Assembly: GCA_034189135.1 (NCBI GenBank)
Contig: JAXHVO010000081.1
Location: 1 to 64,000 of the forward strand
Source of the DNA: Thermodesulfobacteriota bacterium
GTDB taxonomy: Bacteria; Desulfobacterota; Desulfobacteria; Desulfobacterales; JAUWMJ01
DNA: 64,000 bases
Reading direction: 5' to 3'
The translations under genes were made by a program, and so were the position numbers. Of the stretch, positions 18,453 through 26,800 are shown in pieces (position 1 is the stretch's first letter; each line of letters starts with the position of its first letter). The notes under the pieces are model-generated. The model ran no database searches. It was not told the origin of the DNA and saw only the letters and a list, made by a program, of their open reading frames with translations.

Positions 18453-18854
18453 TTATCTTTCACACAGCTCTACCAAAACTCCGTGAGTTGCTTTTGGATG
18501 CAGAAATGCAATCTTTGCTCCACCTGCACCCATTCTTGGTTTTTCATCAATGAGTCTTACACCTTTTTCCTTTAATTCATTTAAAGCATCTTCGATGTTT
18601 TTAACACGGAAAGCGATGTGCTGGATTCCCTCGCCTTTCTTTTCCAGATATTTGGCAATGGGTCCGTCCGGTGCGGTGGATTCCAACAGCTCCACTTCAC
18701 TTTCTCCTACCGGGAAAAAAGCCGTGGTGACTTTCTGCGATTCAACGGTTTCAGAGCCTTCGAATTCAAGCCCCAGAACGTCTGTCCAAAACTTTTTCCC
18801 TTCATCAATGCTTTTGACCGCAATACCAAGATGGTCGATTTTGAGTACCTTCAT
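18453..18854 (-). CDS. mce: Methylmalonyl-CoA epimerase
   Basis: 133 residues, the typical length. Vicinal-oxygen-chelate fold enzyme interconverting (S)- and (R)-methylmalonyl-CoA. It starts [15 protein letters not shown] with the first metal His, has [15 protein letters not shown] with the second, and ends [16 protein letters not shown] with the third His region and metal Glu. It is the first gene of the -strand methylmalonyl-CoA cluster, directly ahead of the mutase. A GGAG-type site precedes the ATG. The 150-bp upstream region carries a near-palindrome around CGTATACG (about 18872-18886) that might be an operator. Confidence 0.93.
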   Translation of the reverse strand: MKVLKIDHLGIAVKSIDEGKKFWTDVLGLEFEGSETVESQKVTTAFFPVGESEVELLESTAPDGPIAKYLEKKGEGIQHIAFRVKNIEDALNELKEKGVRLIDEKPRMGAGGAKIAFLHPKATHGVLVELCER

Positions 18855-19007
18855 ATCTTCTCCTTATATTGTATCGTATACGGATAAACAAAAAGATAAA
18901 CCAAAACTCCGCAACAAAATCGAATAGCAAATGACCGAAACGCATATGTTAGCAATATGATGTTTTTGTCATTGGAGCATTTGTTTTCACAATTTTCAGT
19001 CTGTACC

Positions 19008-20189
19008 CTAGTGATACTTTTGTATAACCTTTTTAAATCCGGGGATTGCATTTTTAATGGTTTCATCTTCCACGCAGAATGCAATTCTAAAATAACCCGG
19101 ACAACCGAATCCGCTACCAGGCACGGCAAGGATCAACTCTTCCTGCAGGGCTTGTATAAATTCTACATCATCTTTAACCGGCGTTTTGGGGAAAAGGTAA
19201 AAGGTACCGGGAGGGGTAATAAATTCGTACCCGCATTCACCAAGGCCATCGCATAAAAGCTTTCTTTTTCTGGCATAGGCGGAAATGTCTACGCATTCTC
19301 CCTGAATGGCACCTATCACCCGCTGCATGAGGGCAGGCGCGTTTACGAATCCGAGTGTTCGGTTGGCAAATGTGATGCCGCCTAAAAGCTCCTTTTTAAA
19401 TGAAGCGTTTGGATTTACAGCGACAAACCCGATGCGTTCTCCCGGTATGGAGAGGTCTTTGGAATACGAGGTGCCGACGATGCTTTCATTGTAGCAGGCA
19501 AATATGCTCGGAACCGTGTGCCCGTCATATACAATCTTGCGGTACGGTTCATCCGATATAAGATATATAGTCCTGCCGTATTTCCCCCCCATCTTTTCTA
19601 AAAGCTCGCCGAGTTCTTTTAAGTTTTGCTTTGAATATATCTGTCCGGTCGGATTGTTGGGGGAATTGATGATAATGGCTTTTGTCTTTTCATTAACTGC
19701 AGATGAAATCGCATCTATATCAAGGGTAAAATCGGGCTTTGTCGGTACAGGTTTTAAAATTCCACCATGGTTATCCGCATAGAAATTATATTCCACAAAA
19801 TAGGGGGTCGGCGTGATAATCTCATCACCCGGATCGGTGATGGCTTTAAGAGTTGCATTCAGCGCTCCTGCCGCGCCGCAGGTCATTATGACTTCGTTTT
19901 CCGTGACCTGCACACCCTGTTCCGTTGTCAGATAATCCGCCACAGCCTTGCGCACATGGGGATAACCTGTATTCGGCATATAGGCGTGACCCATCGCACC
20001 GGTTGAAGCAACCGTTTCTTTGAGCGCAGTCTTAAAACTATCAGGAGGTTCAATGTTTGGATTACCCAGGCTGAAATCATAAACGTTTTGGGCACCGTGT
20101 TTTTGTTTAAGACGCGTACCCTCTTCAAACATCTTCCTGATCCAGGAAGACTTTTCAAGTATAACCTCAATTTTTTTTGCGATTGTCAT
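19008..20189 (-). CDS. PLP-dependent class I/II aminotransferase
   Basis: About 393 residues from the ATG at 20189 (GGAG 9 nt upstream). Fold type I aspartate-aminotransferase-like enzyme. Visible are the N-terminal FSLGNPNIEPP, TCGAAGALNATLKA, the substrate/PLP segment NSPNNPTGQIYS, ISDEPYRKIVYDG and the PLP lysine in GTSYSKDLSIPGERIGF, with the C-terminal Arg in FRIAFCVEDE. The substrate cannot be read from sequence; aspartate, alanine or aromatic amino acids are possible. It is in the same orientation as the flanking genes but separated from the epimerase gene by about 150 bp. Confidence 0.85.
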   Translation of the reverse strand: MTIAKKIEVILEKSSWIRKMFEEGTRLKQKHGAQNVYDFSLGNPNIEPPDSFKTALKETVASTGAMGHAYMPNTGYPHVRKAVADYLTTEQGVQVTENEVIMTCGAAGALNATLKAITDPGDEIITPTPYFVEYNFYADNHGGILKPVPTKPDFTLDIDAISSAVNEKTKAIIINSPNNPTGQIYSKQNLKELGELLEKMGGKYGRTIYLISDEPYRKIVYDGHTVPSIFACYNESIVGTSYSKDLSIPGERIGFVAVNPNASFKKELLGGITFANRTLGFVNAPALMQRVIGAIQGECVDISAYARKRKLLCDGLGECGYEFITPPGTFYLFPKTPVKDDVEFIQALQEELILAVPGSGFGCPGYFRIAFCVEDETIKNAIPGFKKVIQKYH

Positions 20190-20216
20190 AATAAATGTCT
20201 CCGATACAAAATGGAA

Positions 20217-20280
20217 CTCACCACAGAGCACACAGAAATCACAAAAATTTTATTTTTTTCTTTGAGTACTCGGTGGTTAC
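20217..20280. repeat. CCACAGAG-type low-complexity repeat
   Basis: Contains TCACCACAGAGCACACAGAA and, about 30 bp on, an inverted relative (CTTTGAGTACTCGGTGGTTA). Similar scraps occur at 16185-16210 and, in related form, at about 6498-6530 and 9409-9440. They are non-coding and lie at gene ends. Confidence 0.4.
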
Positions 20281-20326
20281 AATTAATATTTTGCTCCCTC
20301 GTATTTCTTCATGAATGCCATGCTCA

Positions 20327-20548
20327 TCAGTCTGCAGATTCTACCGATTTAACCTCCGGGATTTCCTTTTTCAATATTTTCTCAATTCCGTTTTTTAAAG
20401 TCATTTGGGACATGGGACATCCGGCACATGCGCCCTGCAACCGTACCTTTACCACCCCATCTTCCACATCAACAAGTTCCACGTTACCTCCATCAGCTTG
20501 TAACATCGGCCTGATTTTGTTTAAAGCTTCCTCAACTTTTTCTTTCAT
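20327..20548 (-). CDS. NifU-like (NFU domain) iron-sulfur scaffold protein
   Basis: 73 residues. Stand-alone C-terminal NifU/NFU domain with the cluster-binding CxxC in LQGACAGCPMSQMTLKNGIE. Such proteins carry or transfer Fe-S clusters to apo-enzymes in the cytoplasm. The start overlaps the end of tgt by 4 bp, so the two are translationally coupled. The N-terminal half (KVEEALNKIRPMLQADGG) is typical of the family. Confidence 0.92.
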   Translation of the reverse strand: MKEKVEEALNKIRPMLQADGGNVELVDVEDGVVKVRLQGACAGCPMSQMTLKNGIEKILKKEIPEVKSVESAD

Positions 20549-21669
20549 GTTGACCCCCTGTGTTGTTTGCTATAAAAATCCTTTCTAAAGGCTTCAAATG
20601 CATCATTTTCTATTTCATTTCTCATTTGTTCCATCAGACTTGTGTAATAATGGATATTATGAACCGTATTTAATCGATAGGCAAGAAGTTCTTTTGTCAT
20701 ATACAGGTGTCGCAAATAGGCTCTGGAAAAATTTTTGCATGTGTAACAGGTGCAACCGGACTCTATGGGGTCTGTATCATGTTTAAAGCGGGAATTGCAA
20801 ATATTTATCGTTCCGTACCGGGTAAACAGCTGACCGTTTCTTGCATTTCTGGTAGGAAGAACGCAATCAAACATATCCGCCCCAAGGGCGACCAGTTCCA
20901 CCAGATCTTCTGGAGTCCCCACCCCCATGATATATTTTGGTTTTGATTCCGGCAGCTTCGGAAGGGTAAAATCCGCCATCTCATACATAATCTCTTTTGG
21001 CTCACCCACGCTCAGCCCGCCTATGGCGAAACCGGCAAATCCGATTTTGACCATTGCCTCCGTTGACATTTCACGAAGTTCCTTGAACATACCACCCTGG
21101 ATAATCCCAAACAGTGCTTGGCCGGAGCTGGAATTCCGTTGTTTAGCAAACTCCTGTTTGCATCTTTTTCCCCAGCGTGTGGTCAGTTCCATGGCATCTT
21201 TGGTATCATTTAGGCTTGCAGGGTACTTGATACACTGATCGAGACACATAACGATATCCGAGCCAAGGCAAGCTTGGATTTCAATTGCCTTTTCAGGAGC
21301 AATCAGGTGTTTTGACCCATCGATATGGGATTGGAATTCAACTCCTTTTTCATCCAGTTTTGTAAGTTTTGCCAGGGAAAATACCTGGAATCCGCCGCTA
21401 TCCGTTAAGATGGGTCCATCCCAGTTCATAAACCGGTGAAGTCCTGAAAAATGCTGTATAACTTCACAACCCGGTCTCAGGTATAAATGATAGGTATTGC
21501 CAAGTATGATCTGTGCGCCACACCCAACCAGTTCTTCCGGAGACAACGATTTAACCGTTCCCAAAGTTCCCACCGGCATAAAAACCGGGGTCTTCACTTC
21601 GCCGTGGGCGGTCTTCAATACTCCTGTTCTGGCTCTTGACTCCGTAGATTTTGAAACAGCATTAAACAT
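20545..21669 (-). CDS. tgt: Queuine tRNA-ribosyltransferase
   Basis: 374 residues, the normal bacterial length. Exchanges guanine-34 of GUN-anticodon tRNAs for preQ1 in queuosine synthesis. Motifs are TPVFMPVGTLGTVKSL, LTDSGGFQVFSLAKL with the general-base Asp, GFAIGGLSVGEPKE, the nucleophile region FDCVLPTRNARNGQLFT, and the zinc site GCTCYTCKNFSRAYLRHL. The next queuosine enzyme, QueA, is encoded at 29188-30240. The gene is coupled to the NifU-like gene downstream. Confidence 0.96.
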   Translation of the reverse strand: MFNAVSKSTESRARTGVLKTAHGEVKTPVFMPVGTLGTVKSLSPEELVGCGAQIILGNTYHLYLRPGCEVIQHFSGLHRFMNWDGPILTDSGGFQVFSLAKLTKLDEKGVEFQSHIDGSKHLIAPEKAIEIQACLGSDIVMCLDQCIKYPASLNDTKDAMELTTRWGKRCKQEFAKQRNSSSGQALFGIIQGGMFKELREMSTEAMVKIGFAGFAIGGLSVGEPKEIMYEMADFTLPKLPESKPKYIMGVGTPEDLVELVALGADMFDCVLPTRNARNGQLFTRYGTINICNSRFKHDTDPIESGCTCYTCKNFSRAYLRHLYMTKELLAYRLNTVHNIHYYTSLMEQMRNEIENDAFEAFRKDFYSKQHRGST

Positions 21670-21987
21670 ATATTCATATTTTGTAGTTCCAGGATTTCAG
21701 ACATGTGGCAGCCCTATAATATTTCCAGTCCGGTGGGTATCGATTATTTTGCCCTCAATCCTATCCCGGGGAAGCCTGTTGCATGAAAATTTCGGGTATC
21801 GCTCGAATAAAAAGCTATATATAAAACCGGTTGCCATGTCAATTTATTAAAATAGTTCCAGTGCCAACATAAATTATAATCCAGTTCGTCTGTACTTTCG
21901 TTACCGTCCGTTATCCTCGTGAGACGGTAAGTATACGAGTTTTTCATCGTTTAAAACAAAATATATTTAGGAGAAATCGTATGGCTT
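21670..21987. other. 318-bp intergenic region with hairpin and MITE fragment
   Basis: Between tgt and the receiver-domain gene, both on the - strand. It holds an 8-bp perfect hairpin TTACCGTC/GACGGTAA (21901-21930, 14-nt loop) directly followed by a MITE family 1 right-end fragment (21933-21975). No gene-like frame was found. Confidence 0.5.
21933..21975 (+). repeat. MITE family 1, right-end fragment
   Basis: ATACGAGTTTTTCATCGTTT followed by AAAAC and a decayed GGAATATATTTTTGAGAA end. It matches the last 43 bp of the element at 1-185. The left arm is missing. Confidence 0.65.
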
Positions 21988-22374
21988 TTATTTGCCGGTT
22001 TTAGCCGACGGACTTAACAATTTACTCACTTTTTGCAAAACCTGTGCATTGAAAAATGGCTTTGTGATATATGCATCAGCCCCGAGCGCCATTCCTTTGG
22101 TAACGTTGGCTTCGCCTCCCAAAGCAGTGAGCAGTACTATCCGAATATGATTCCACCTTGGGTTTTCCCGAATCCGCTGGCATACCTCAAACCCGTCGAT
22201 AACCGGAAGCATGATGTCCAGCAAAATCAAGTCCGGTTCAACAATCGCGATCGTCTCCATGGCCTCTTCGCCACTGAAAGCCACCATGGTTTTATACCCA
22301 TTTTGCTCCAGTAAAAACTGTAATGCTACAATGATGCTGGTATCATCATCAACAATGAGTATGCTTTTAGGCAT
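21988..22374 (-). CDS. Single-domain response regulator (receiver only)
   Basis: 128 residues: one CheY-like receiver domain and nothing else. Acidic pocket IVDDD near the N-terminus, phosphoacceptor Asp in LILLDIMLPVIDGFEV, switch Thr in VLLTALGGE and conserved Lys in YITKPFF. There is no output domain, so it probably acts by binding a partner protein. It lies downstream of prpE on the same strand, separated by a stem-loop, and may be the last gene of the symporter-prpE unit. The cognate kinase is not visible. Confidence 0.9.
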   Translation of the reverse strand: MPKSILIVDDDTSIIVALQFLLEQNGYKTMVAFSGEEAMETIAIVEPDLILLDIMLPVIDGFEVCQRIRENPRWNHIRIVLLTALGGEANVTKGMALGADAYITKPFFNAQVLQKVSKLLSPSAKTGK

Positions 22375-22419
22375 TCGGCCGAAGCCTCTCAGAAAATTAA
22401 TTGAGAAATTGCATAAATG

Positions 22420-22453
22420 AAGCCGACACAGAATTTACATGCTGTGCCGGCTT
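22420..22453. terminator. Stem-loop between prpE and the receiver gene
   Basis: 12-bp stem AAGCCGACACAG/CTGTGCCGGCTT with one mismatch and a 10-nt loop. The T run is on the + side only, so on the - strand (direction of transcription) it looks more like a partial terminator or processing hairpin that would lower expression of the receiver gene. Confidence 0.4.
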
Positions 22454-22505
22454 TTGAATACAACAAGTTCTCAATACGCGTAACCGTTTCAATTCTCCGG
22501 GAAAA

Positions 22506-24413
22506 CTATTTTCTTGCTTTTGCATATCCAATTCCGACAAGTGCGTCTTCCATTTCAGCTAAAGTTGCAGGATCGTCGATGGTTGCAGGCATTTTCCATT
22601 CTTTGTTGTCGGCGATACTCTGGATCGTACCCCTGAGAATTTTGCCGGAACGGGTTTTCGGTAGGCGCTTGGCGACTGTCGCCGTTTTGAATGAAGCCAC
22701 CGGACCGATTCGATCCCGCACCATCTGAACGACCTCCTTTAAGATGTCCTCATGGTTACGGGTGACACCGGCATTGAGTACAACAAAGCCAATCGGGACT
22801 TGTCCCTTGAGCTTGTCTTCAACACCCAAAACGGCACACTCGGCGACATCCGGATGGTCGGCCAGAACCTCTTCCATGGCGCCGGTGGAAAGGCGGTGTC
22901 CGGCCACATTAATAATATCGTCGGTGCGTGTCATCACAAAGACATAACCGTCCTCATCAATAAAACCTGCATCGGCGGTTTTATAATAGCCGGGGAATTC
23001 TTCCATATAGGCCTTCAGGAAGCCTTCATCGTTATTCCAGCAGGTGGGAAGCGTTCCCGGGGGCAGTGGCAGTTTGACAACCAGAGCACCGATATCACCC
23101 CGTTTGATCGGTTCTTTTGTTCCCGTATCGAGCACCTGCAGGTTCCACCCGGGGGCCGGCTTTGTGGGTGAACCTTCTTTTACCGGAAAGTGGTGAAGAC
23201 CAAGGCAGTTGGCGGCAATGGCCCAGCCGGTTTCAGTCTGCCACCAGTGATCGATGACCGGCACCTTTAGAGCATTTTCGGCCCATTTTAAAGTGTCGGG
23301 ATCCAGGCGTTCTCCAGCTAGGAAAAGGGCTTTAAAACAGGATAGATCATATTTTTTCATCATTTTTGCCTGAGGATCCTCGCGTTTAATGGCCCGAAAA
23401 GCGGTGGGGGCGGTGAACAGGCAGTTCACTTTATGCTCTGAAATGACGCGCCAGAAAACGCCGGCATCCGGTGTGCCCACAGGTTTGCCTTCGAATAGAA
23501 TCGTGGTGCAGCCTCTGAAAAGCGGACCGTAAATAATATATGAATGTCCCACCACCCAGCCTACATCGGAGGCGGCCCAGTAAACATCACCTTGGTCGAC
23601 ATTATAAATGTTTTTCATGGTCCACTTCAGGGCCACCACATGACCACCGTTATCACGGACCACCCCCTTGGGTACGCCGGTAGTGCCTGAAGTGTACAGA
23701 ATATAAAGTGGATCGGTGGCGGCCACCGGTACGCAATCATGGGGTCTGGCATCTGCCATGAGATTTGCCCAGTCATGGTCCCGACCTTCAATCATCCCGG
23801 CGGTTTCCATCGGCCGCTGGAGTATGATACATTTTTCCGGTTTTGATGACGACATGTCGATGGCGCCATCCAGTAACGGTTTATAGGGGATCACTTTTGC
23901 CACCTCGATACCGCAAGAGGCGGATACAATGACCTTGGGATTTGCATCATCAATGCGAACAGCCAGCTCTTTTGCTGCAAACCCTCCAAAAACCACTGAA
24001 TGAACAGCGCCAATACGGGCACAGGCCAGCATTGCAATTGCCGATTCTGCAATCATCGGCATATAAATAAGAACTCTGTCTCCTTTTCTTACTCCCAGTG
24101 AAGCAAGTACGCCTGCAAATTTAGCCACCTCGTCTCGTAGTTCATTATAAGTATATTTTTTTATCGTATTCGTAACCGGACTGTCATAGATTAGGGCATC
24201 CTGATCACCCAGTCCGTTTTCAATGTGAAAATCAAGAGCGTTGTAACAGGTATTGATTTCACCACCTGTAAACCAGCGGTAAAACGGTTTGTTGGAAGCA
24301 TCCAGAACCATGTCGGGTTTTTTATACCAGGCCACATTTTCCGCTGCTTCACCCCAGAAGCTATCCGGGTCGTTAATCGATTTTTCAAATGCCTCATTAT
24401 ACTGATTGGTCAT
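22506..24413 (-). CDS. prpE: Propionyl-CoA synthetase (acetyl-CoA synthetase family)
   Basis: 635 residues. Acyl-adenylate-forming enzyme making propionyl-CoA (or acetyl-CoA) from the acid, ATP and CoA. It is closer in pattern to PrpE/ACSS3 than to Acs: FYRWFTGGEINTCYNALDFH near the N-terminus, P-loop YTSGTTGVPKGVV, DHWWQTETGWAI, and the C-terminal PKTRSGKILRG with the catalytic lysine near 590 that protein acetyltransferases modify in relatives. The ATG at 24413 has a perfect AGGAGG at 7 nt. It is downstream of a symporter and the 28-residue peptide gene, and a sigma-54 promoter heads the unit. Propionate is the likely substrate given the methylmalonyl-CoA cluster nearby. Confidence 0.9.
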   Translation of the reverse strand: MTNQYNEAFEKSINDPDSFWGEAAENVAWYKKPDMVLDASNKPFYRWFTGGEINTCYNALDFHIENGLGDQDALIYDSPVTNTIKKYTYNELRDEVAKFAGVLASLGVRKGDRVLIYMPMIAESAIAMLACARIGAVHSVVFGGFAAKELAVRIDDANPKVIVSASCGIEVAKVIPYKPLLDGAIDMSSSKPEKCIILQRPMETAGMIEGRDHDWANLMADARPHDCVPVAATDPLYILYTSGTTGVPKGVVRDNGGHVVALKWTMKNIYNVDQGDVYWAASDVGWVVGHSYIIYGPLFRGCTTILFEGKPVGTPDAGVFWRVISEHKVNCLFTAPTAFRAIKREDPQAKMMKKYDLSCFKALFLAGERLDPDTLKWAENALKVPVIDHWWQTETGWAIAANCLGLHHFPVKEGSPTKPAPGWNLQVLDTGTKEPIKRGDIGALVVKLPLPPGTLPTCWNNDEGFLKAYMEEFPGYYKTADAGFIDEDGYVFVMTRTDDIINVAGHRLSTGAMEEVLADHPDVAECAVLGVEDKLKGQVPIGFVVLNAGVTRNHEDILKEVVQMVRDRIGPVASFKTATVAKRLPKTRSGKILRGTIQSIADNKEWKMPATIDDPATLAEMEDALVGIGYAKARK

Positions 24414-24543
24414 TTTCACGCCTCCTGTTCCAGATTCAATTTTTTTGGAAATAAGATCAAATTACCCTTGTTTTACTGTTTGATCTTAAAACCGGCCGGA
24501 AGAAGATCAACCCTTCCGGTCGATTAAGCTTCAAACATATTCT

Positions 24544-24630
24544 TTATCCCCATAGACCCCATCCAAACGACAGGGAAAACAGTATAGAAAAAACGAGCAG
24601 TATGATCATCCATAAATCTTCGCTTTTCAT
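24544..24630 (-). CDS. 28-residue single-helix membrane peptide (possible symporter accessory)
   Basis: A very short gene: ATG at 24630, TAA at 24546-24544, with AAGGAG 9 nt before the start. The peptide begins MKSEDLWM and continues as one hydrophobic helix (IILLVFSILFSLSFGWGL) ending in Trp-Gly. It lies 39 bp after the symporter stop codon and about 130 bp before prpE, all on one strand. Very small membrane peptides are known companions of some sodium symporters, so an accessory-subunit role is inferred from position. Presence of a strong ribosome site and perfect operon placement support it being real. Confidence 0.7.
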   Translation of the reverse strand: MKSEDLWMIILLVFSILFSLSFGWGLWG

Positions 24631-24669
24631 AATAAATATCTCCTTTTCGTTGAAAAAATATTGACCATT

Positions 24670-26436
24670 TTATCCCTGCACGACAGCCATTCGTTCGGTT
24701 TCGGCGCGTTCCATTTGTGTTACAGACGTGGTTGCCATTTCGGCTTTAAAGCAAAGTGCCCACATCATGACGATGGCATAAAACCACCAGACCAGCTGCC
24801 AGGACCATATTGGGGGAAACCCGCCAAATGAAAACGCCTTGTGGGCGAGCAGCGCTCCGGGGCCGATAGCAAAAAAGAACCAGACGGGCACACTAAACTT
24901 GCTCAAAGTACGCCACTTTTTGCCACTTTCAGTGGGGGCATCCACATCGTCCAGCCAGGTCCGCACTTCGTTCTGCCGCTTAATTGTCTCTTCGTCGTCT
25001 TTTACGCCAAACCCTCTGCATAAATAAGCAACAATAAGTCCGATACCTGTTCCCCATGCAGCCGGATGAATGGTCAGTATTTTGTAATTATAGGTAACAA
25101 TCACCGCGATCATTCCGGCTAATACGCCCAAAACAGCGCCAATCCGGGGAAACCTGAAACCCCAAAGTACACCCAGCTGAAGGATATACATCACTGCCCC
25201 GAAGGATGTGGCAAAAGCGCCGAGAATGACCAGCATGGATGATGACGTCAGCCCGACAACCAAAGCCAGAGCCGTAATAATTGTTGAAAATATCCGGTTT
25301 ACCCAGATCTGTTCGGCATCACTGGCCTGTTGTTTTCGGATATAGCGCCAGTAAACATCCCGCAATAAAATCGAGCCTCCGGTGCCGACATAGGGGGCAG
25401 CGGTGGAATGAATGGCAGAAATGGCTCCCATGAAAACAAGACCCAGAACAAAAGGTGGCAGAAACTTGCTCATCAGCATCGGTACCACCATATTGCTTTT
25501 AATGCCTACAAATCCTTCCACGCCCTGCAATTCAAGGATGCGGGCACCGAGACCCTGGAAAGCGGCAAAGAAAAAGAGAGAAAAACCGACCACGAACACT
25601 GTCATGAAAGCCTGCTGCCAGGCCAGCGGTTTGGGCGATTTAATTCCGAAATTCCACATAGTGAAAGCCGGAGAGGATTGGATTCCCATAAGAGCGAACA
25701 TGTAAGTGAGAATATAGATAGCGGTCCATTTGCGGTTCAGCTCAAAATGGATCAGGCCCGGAATCTCAAGATACTTGTTATCTAAATTATTGACCGCTGC
25801 CAGGAAACCGGACCATCCCCCGAACTGGGCGAGCACAAAGGCCCCCAGGGCAATGATGCCGGCAATCATCAGGACGAACTGGATCACGCCGACCCATGTA
25901 CTGGCCTTAAGGCCGCCGGCAGCCACATAGAACCAGACGATAAACGCCATGAACACGGCTCCTACCGTAAAAGGGACGCCGCAGACCACCTGAAAAAGTG
26001 CGGCCGAAGCCATCAGTTGTACCGCAGAGTAGAAAACGGAGTATAAAACGGCCGTTAACACGGTCAGCCAGCGCAGGGCTTCGCTGTTATAGTAGTATGC
26101 ATACATATCCCCGGGAGTCACAAAGCCATAACGTTTACCCATGAGCCAGTTGCGCTTGGCAAAAAAGGTGCCGGTCATTGGAATGATAACCACATAAAAT
26201 GAGCAAAAAGCATACACCAGCCCTGCGGCCCAGATAGCTCCCGGGTGACCGACAAATGTCCATCCGCTGAAAGACGCGGCTGTAGCAGCCATTAAAAAGG
26301 CCACAAACGGAATCGACCGGCCGGCAATGGCATAACCGGAAGAGGTTTTTTCGGAAAAATATCCCTTAAGACCCCAGTAAAAACAGTAAACGATATAAAT
26401 TCCCAGCATTATATAAACCCAAGTTGTTCCACTCAT
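24670..26436 (-). CDS. Sodium:solute symporter family (SSS) permease
   Basis: 588 residues with about 13 hydrophobic segments, typical of SSS transporters that co-import a solute with sodium. The N-terminus (WVYIMLGIYIVYCFYWGLKG) and the conserved ATAASFSGWTFVGHPGAIW fit the family. A cytoplasmic loop near 480-510 precedes the last helices. The start has AAAGGAGG 5 nt upstream. It is first in the unit symporter - small peptide - prpE. A short-chain acid such as propionate or acetate is the likely substrate by context. A consensus sigma-54 promoter lies 168 bp upstream of the start. Confidence 0.88.
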   Translation of the reverse strand: MSGTTWVYIMLGIYIVYCFYWGLKGYFSEKTSSGYAIAGRSIPFVAFLMAATAASFSGWTFVGHPGAIWAAGLVYAFCSFYVVIIPMTGTFFAKRNWLMGKRYGFVTPGDMYAYYYNSEALRWLTVLTAVLYSVFYSAVQLMASAALFQVVCGVPFTVGAVFMAFIVWFYVAAGGLKASTWVGVIQFVLMIAGIIALGAFVLAQFGGWSGFLAAVNNLDNKYLEIPGLIHFELNRKWTAIYILTYMFALMGIQSSPAFTMWNFGIKSPKPLAWQQAFMTVFVVGFSLFFFAAFQGLGARILELQGVEGFVGIKSNMVVPMLMSKFLPPFVLGLVFMGAISAIHSTAAPYVGTGGSILLRDVYWRYIRKQQASDAEQIWVNRIFSTIITALALVVGLTSSSMLVILGAFATSFGAVMYILQLGVLWGFRFPRIGAVLGVLAGMIAVIVTYNYKILTIHPAAWGTGIGLIVAYLCRGFGVKDDEETIKRQNEVRTWLDDVDAPTESGKKWRTLSKFSVPVWFFFAIGPGALLAHKAFSFGGFPPIWSWQLVWWFYAIVMMWALCFKAEMATTSVTQMERAETERMAVVQG

Positions 26437-26603
26437 TCTTTCCTCCTTTAAGCAGTAGTTTGGTTTTACCCTATCAATAGCAAAACGATAGCCGCCCCTG
26501 ACAGTGGTTTATGTTTGATCACCTCCTATCATATGAGTATTGATTTGGATGTCTGCGAAGTGTCGAATTTGAAGTAAAACTATCCGGAAACGCCATATTA
26601 GGT

Positions 26604-26618
26604 GCAACAGATGTGCCA
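26604..26618 (-). promoter_or_regulatory. Sigma-54 promoter of the symporter-prpE unit
   Basis: On the - strand the sequence is TGGCACATCTGTTGC: a perfect -24 (TGGCAC) and -12 (TTGC) with the invariant 5-nt spacing, followed by A as in the consensus. Transcription would start near 26592 and give a leader of about 155 nt to the symporter ATG. The adjacent gene encodes a sigma-54 activator. Confidence 0.85.
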
Positions 26619-26703
26619 GAAAAATTTAGTATGAGATGGGGAGCTTGGTCATACAACAGGAGGAAGAAAGTGGGCTTTTTTCCCAAAGGCAGGTTATTAT
26701 AAA

Positions 26704-26721
26704 TGGGACATTTGTGTCCCA
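26704..26721. promoter_or_regulatory. Candidate enhancer (activator-binding) dyad
   Basis: Perfect inverted repeat TGGGACATTTGTGTCCCA, centred about 120 bp upstream of the predicted sigma-54 start site, a normal distance for an activator enhancer. The half-site TGGGACA recurs at 26775-26781 and, beside the second sigma-54 promoter, at 28943-28949. Confidence 0.7.
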
Positions 26722-26800
26722 AAAATGAAAAAACTATTTGGTTATTACTTGAATATAATACAAAAAACTCTATATGGGACAATAAAGCCCTGATTTGGGT

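Larger units (their letters stand above)
26437..26800. other. 364-bp control region upstream of the symporter
   Basis: Non-coding gap between the symporter start and the stop of the sigma-54 activator gene. Besides the sigma-54 promoter (26604-26618) and the 18-bp dyad (26704-26721), it has a TGGGACA half-site at 26775-26781. The stretch from 26437 to about 26590 would be the mRNA leader, with no riboswitch-like fold recognised. Confidence 0.6.
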
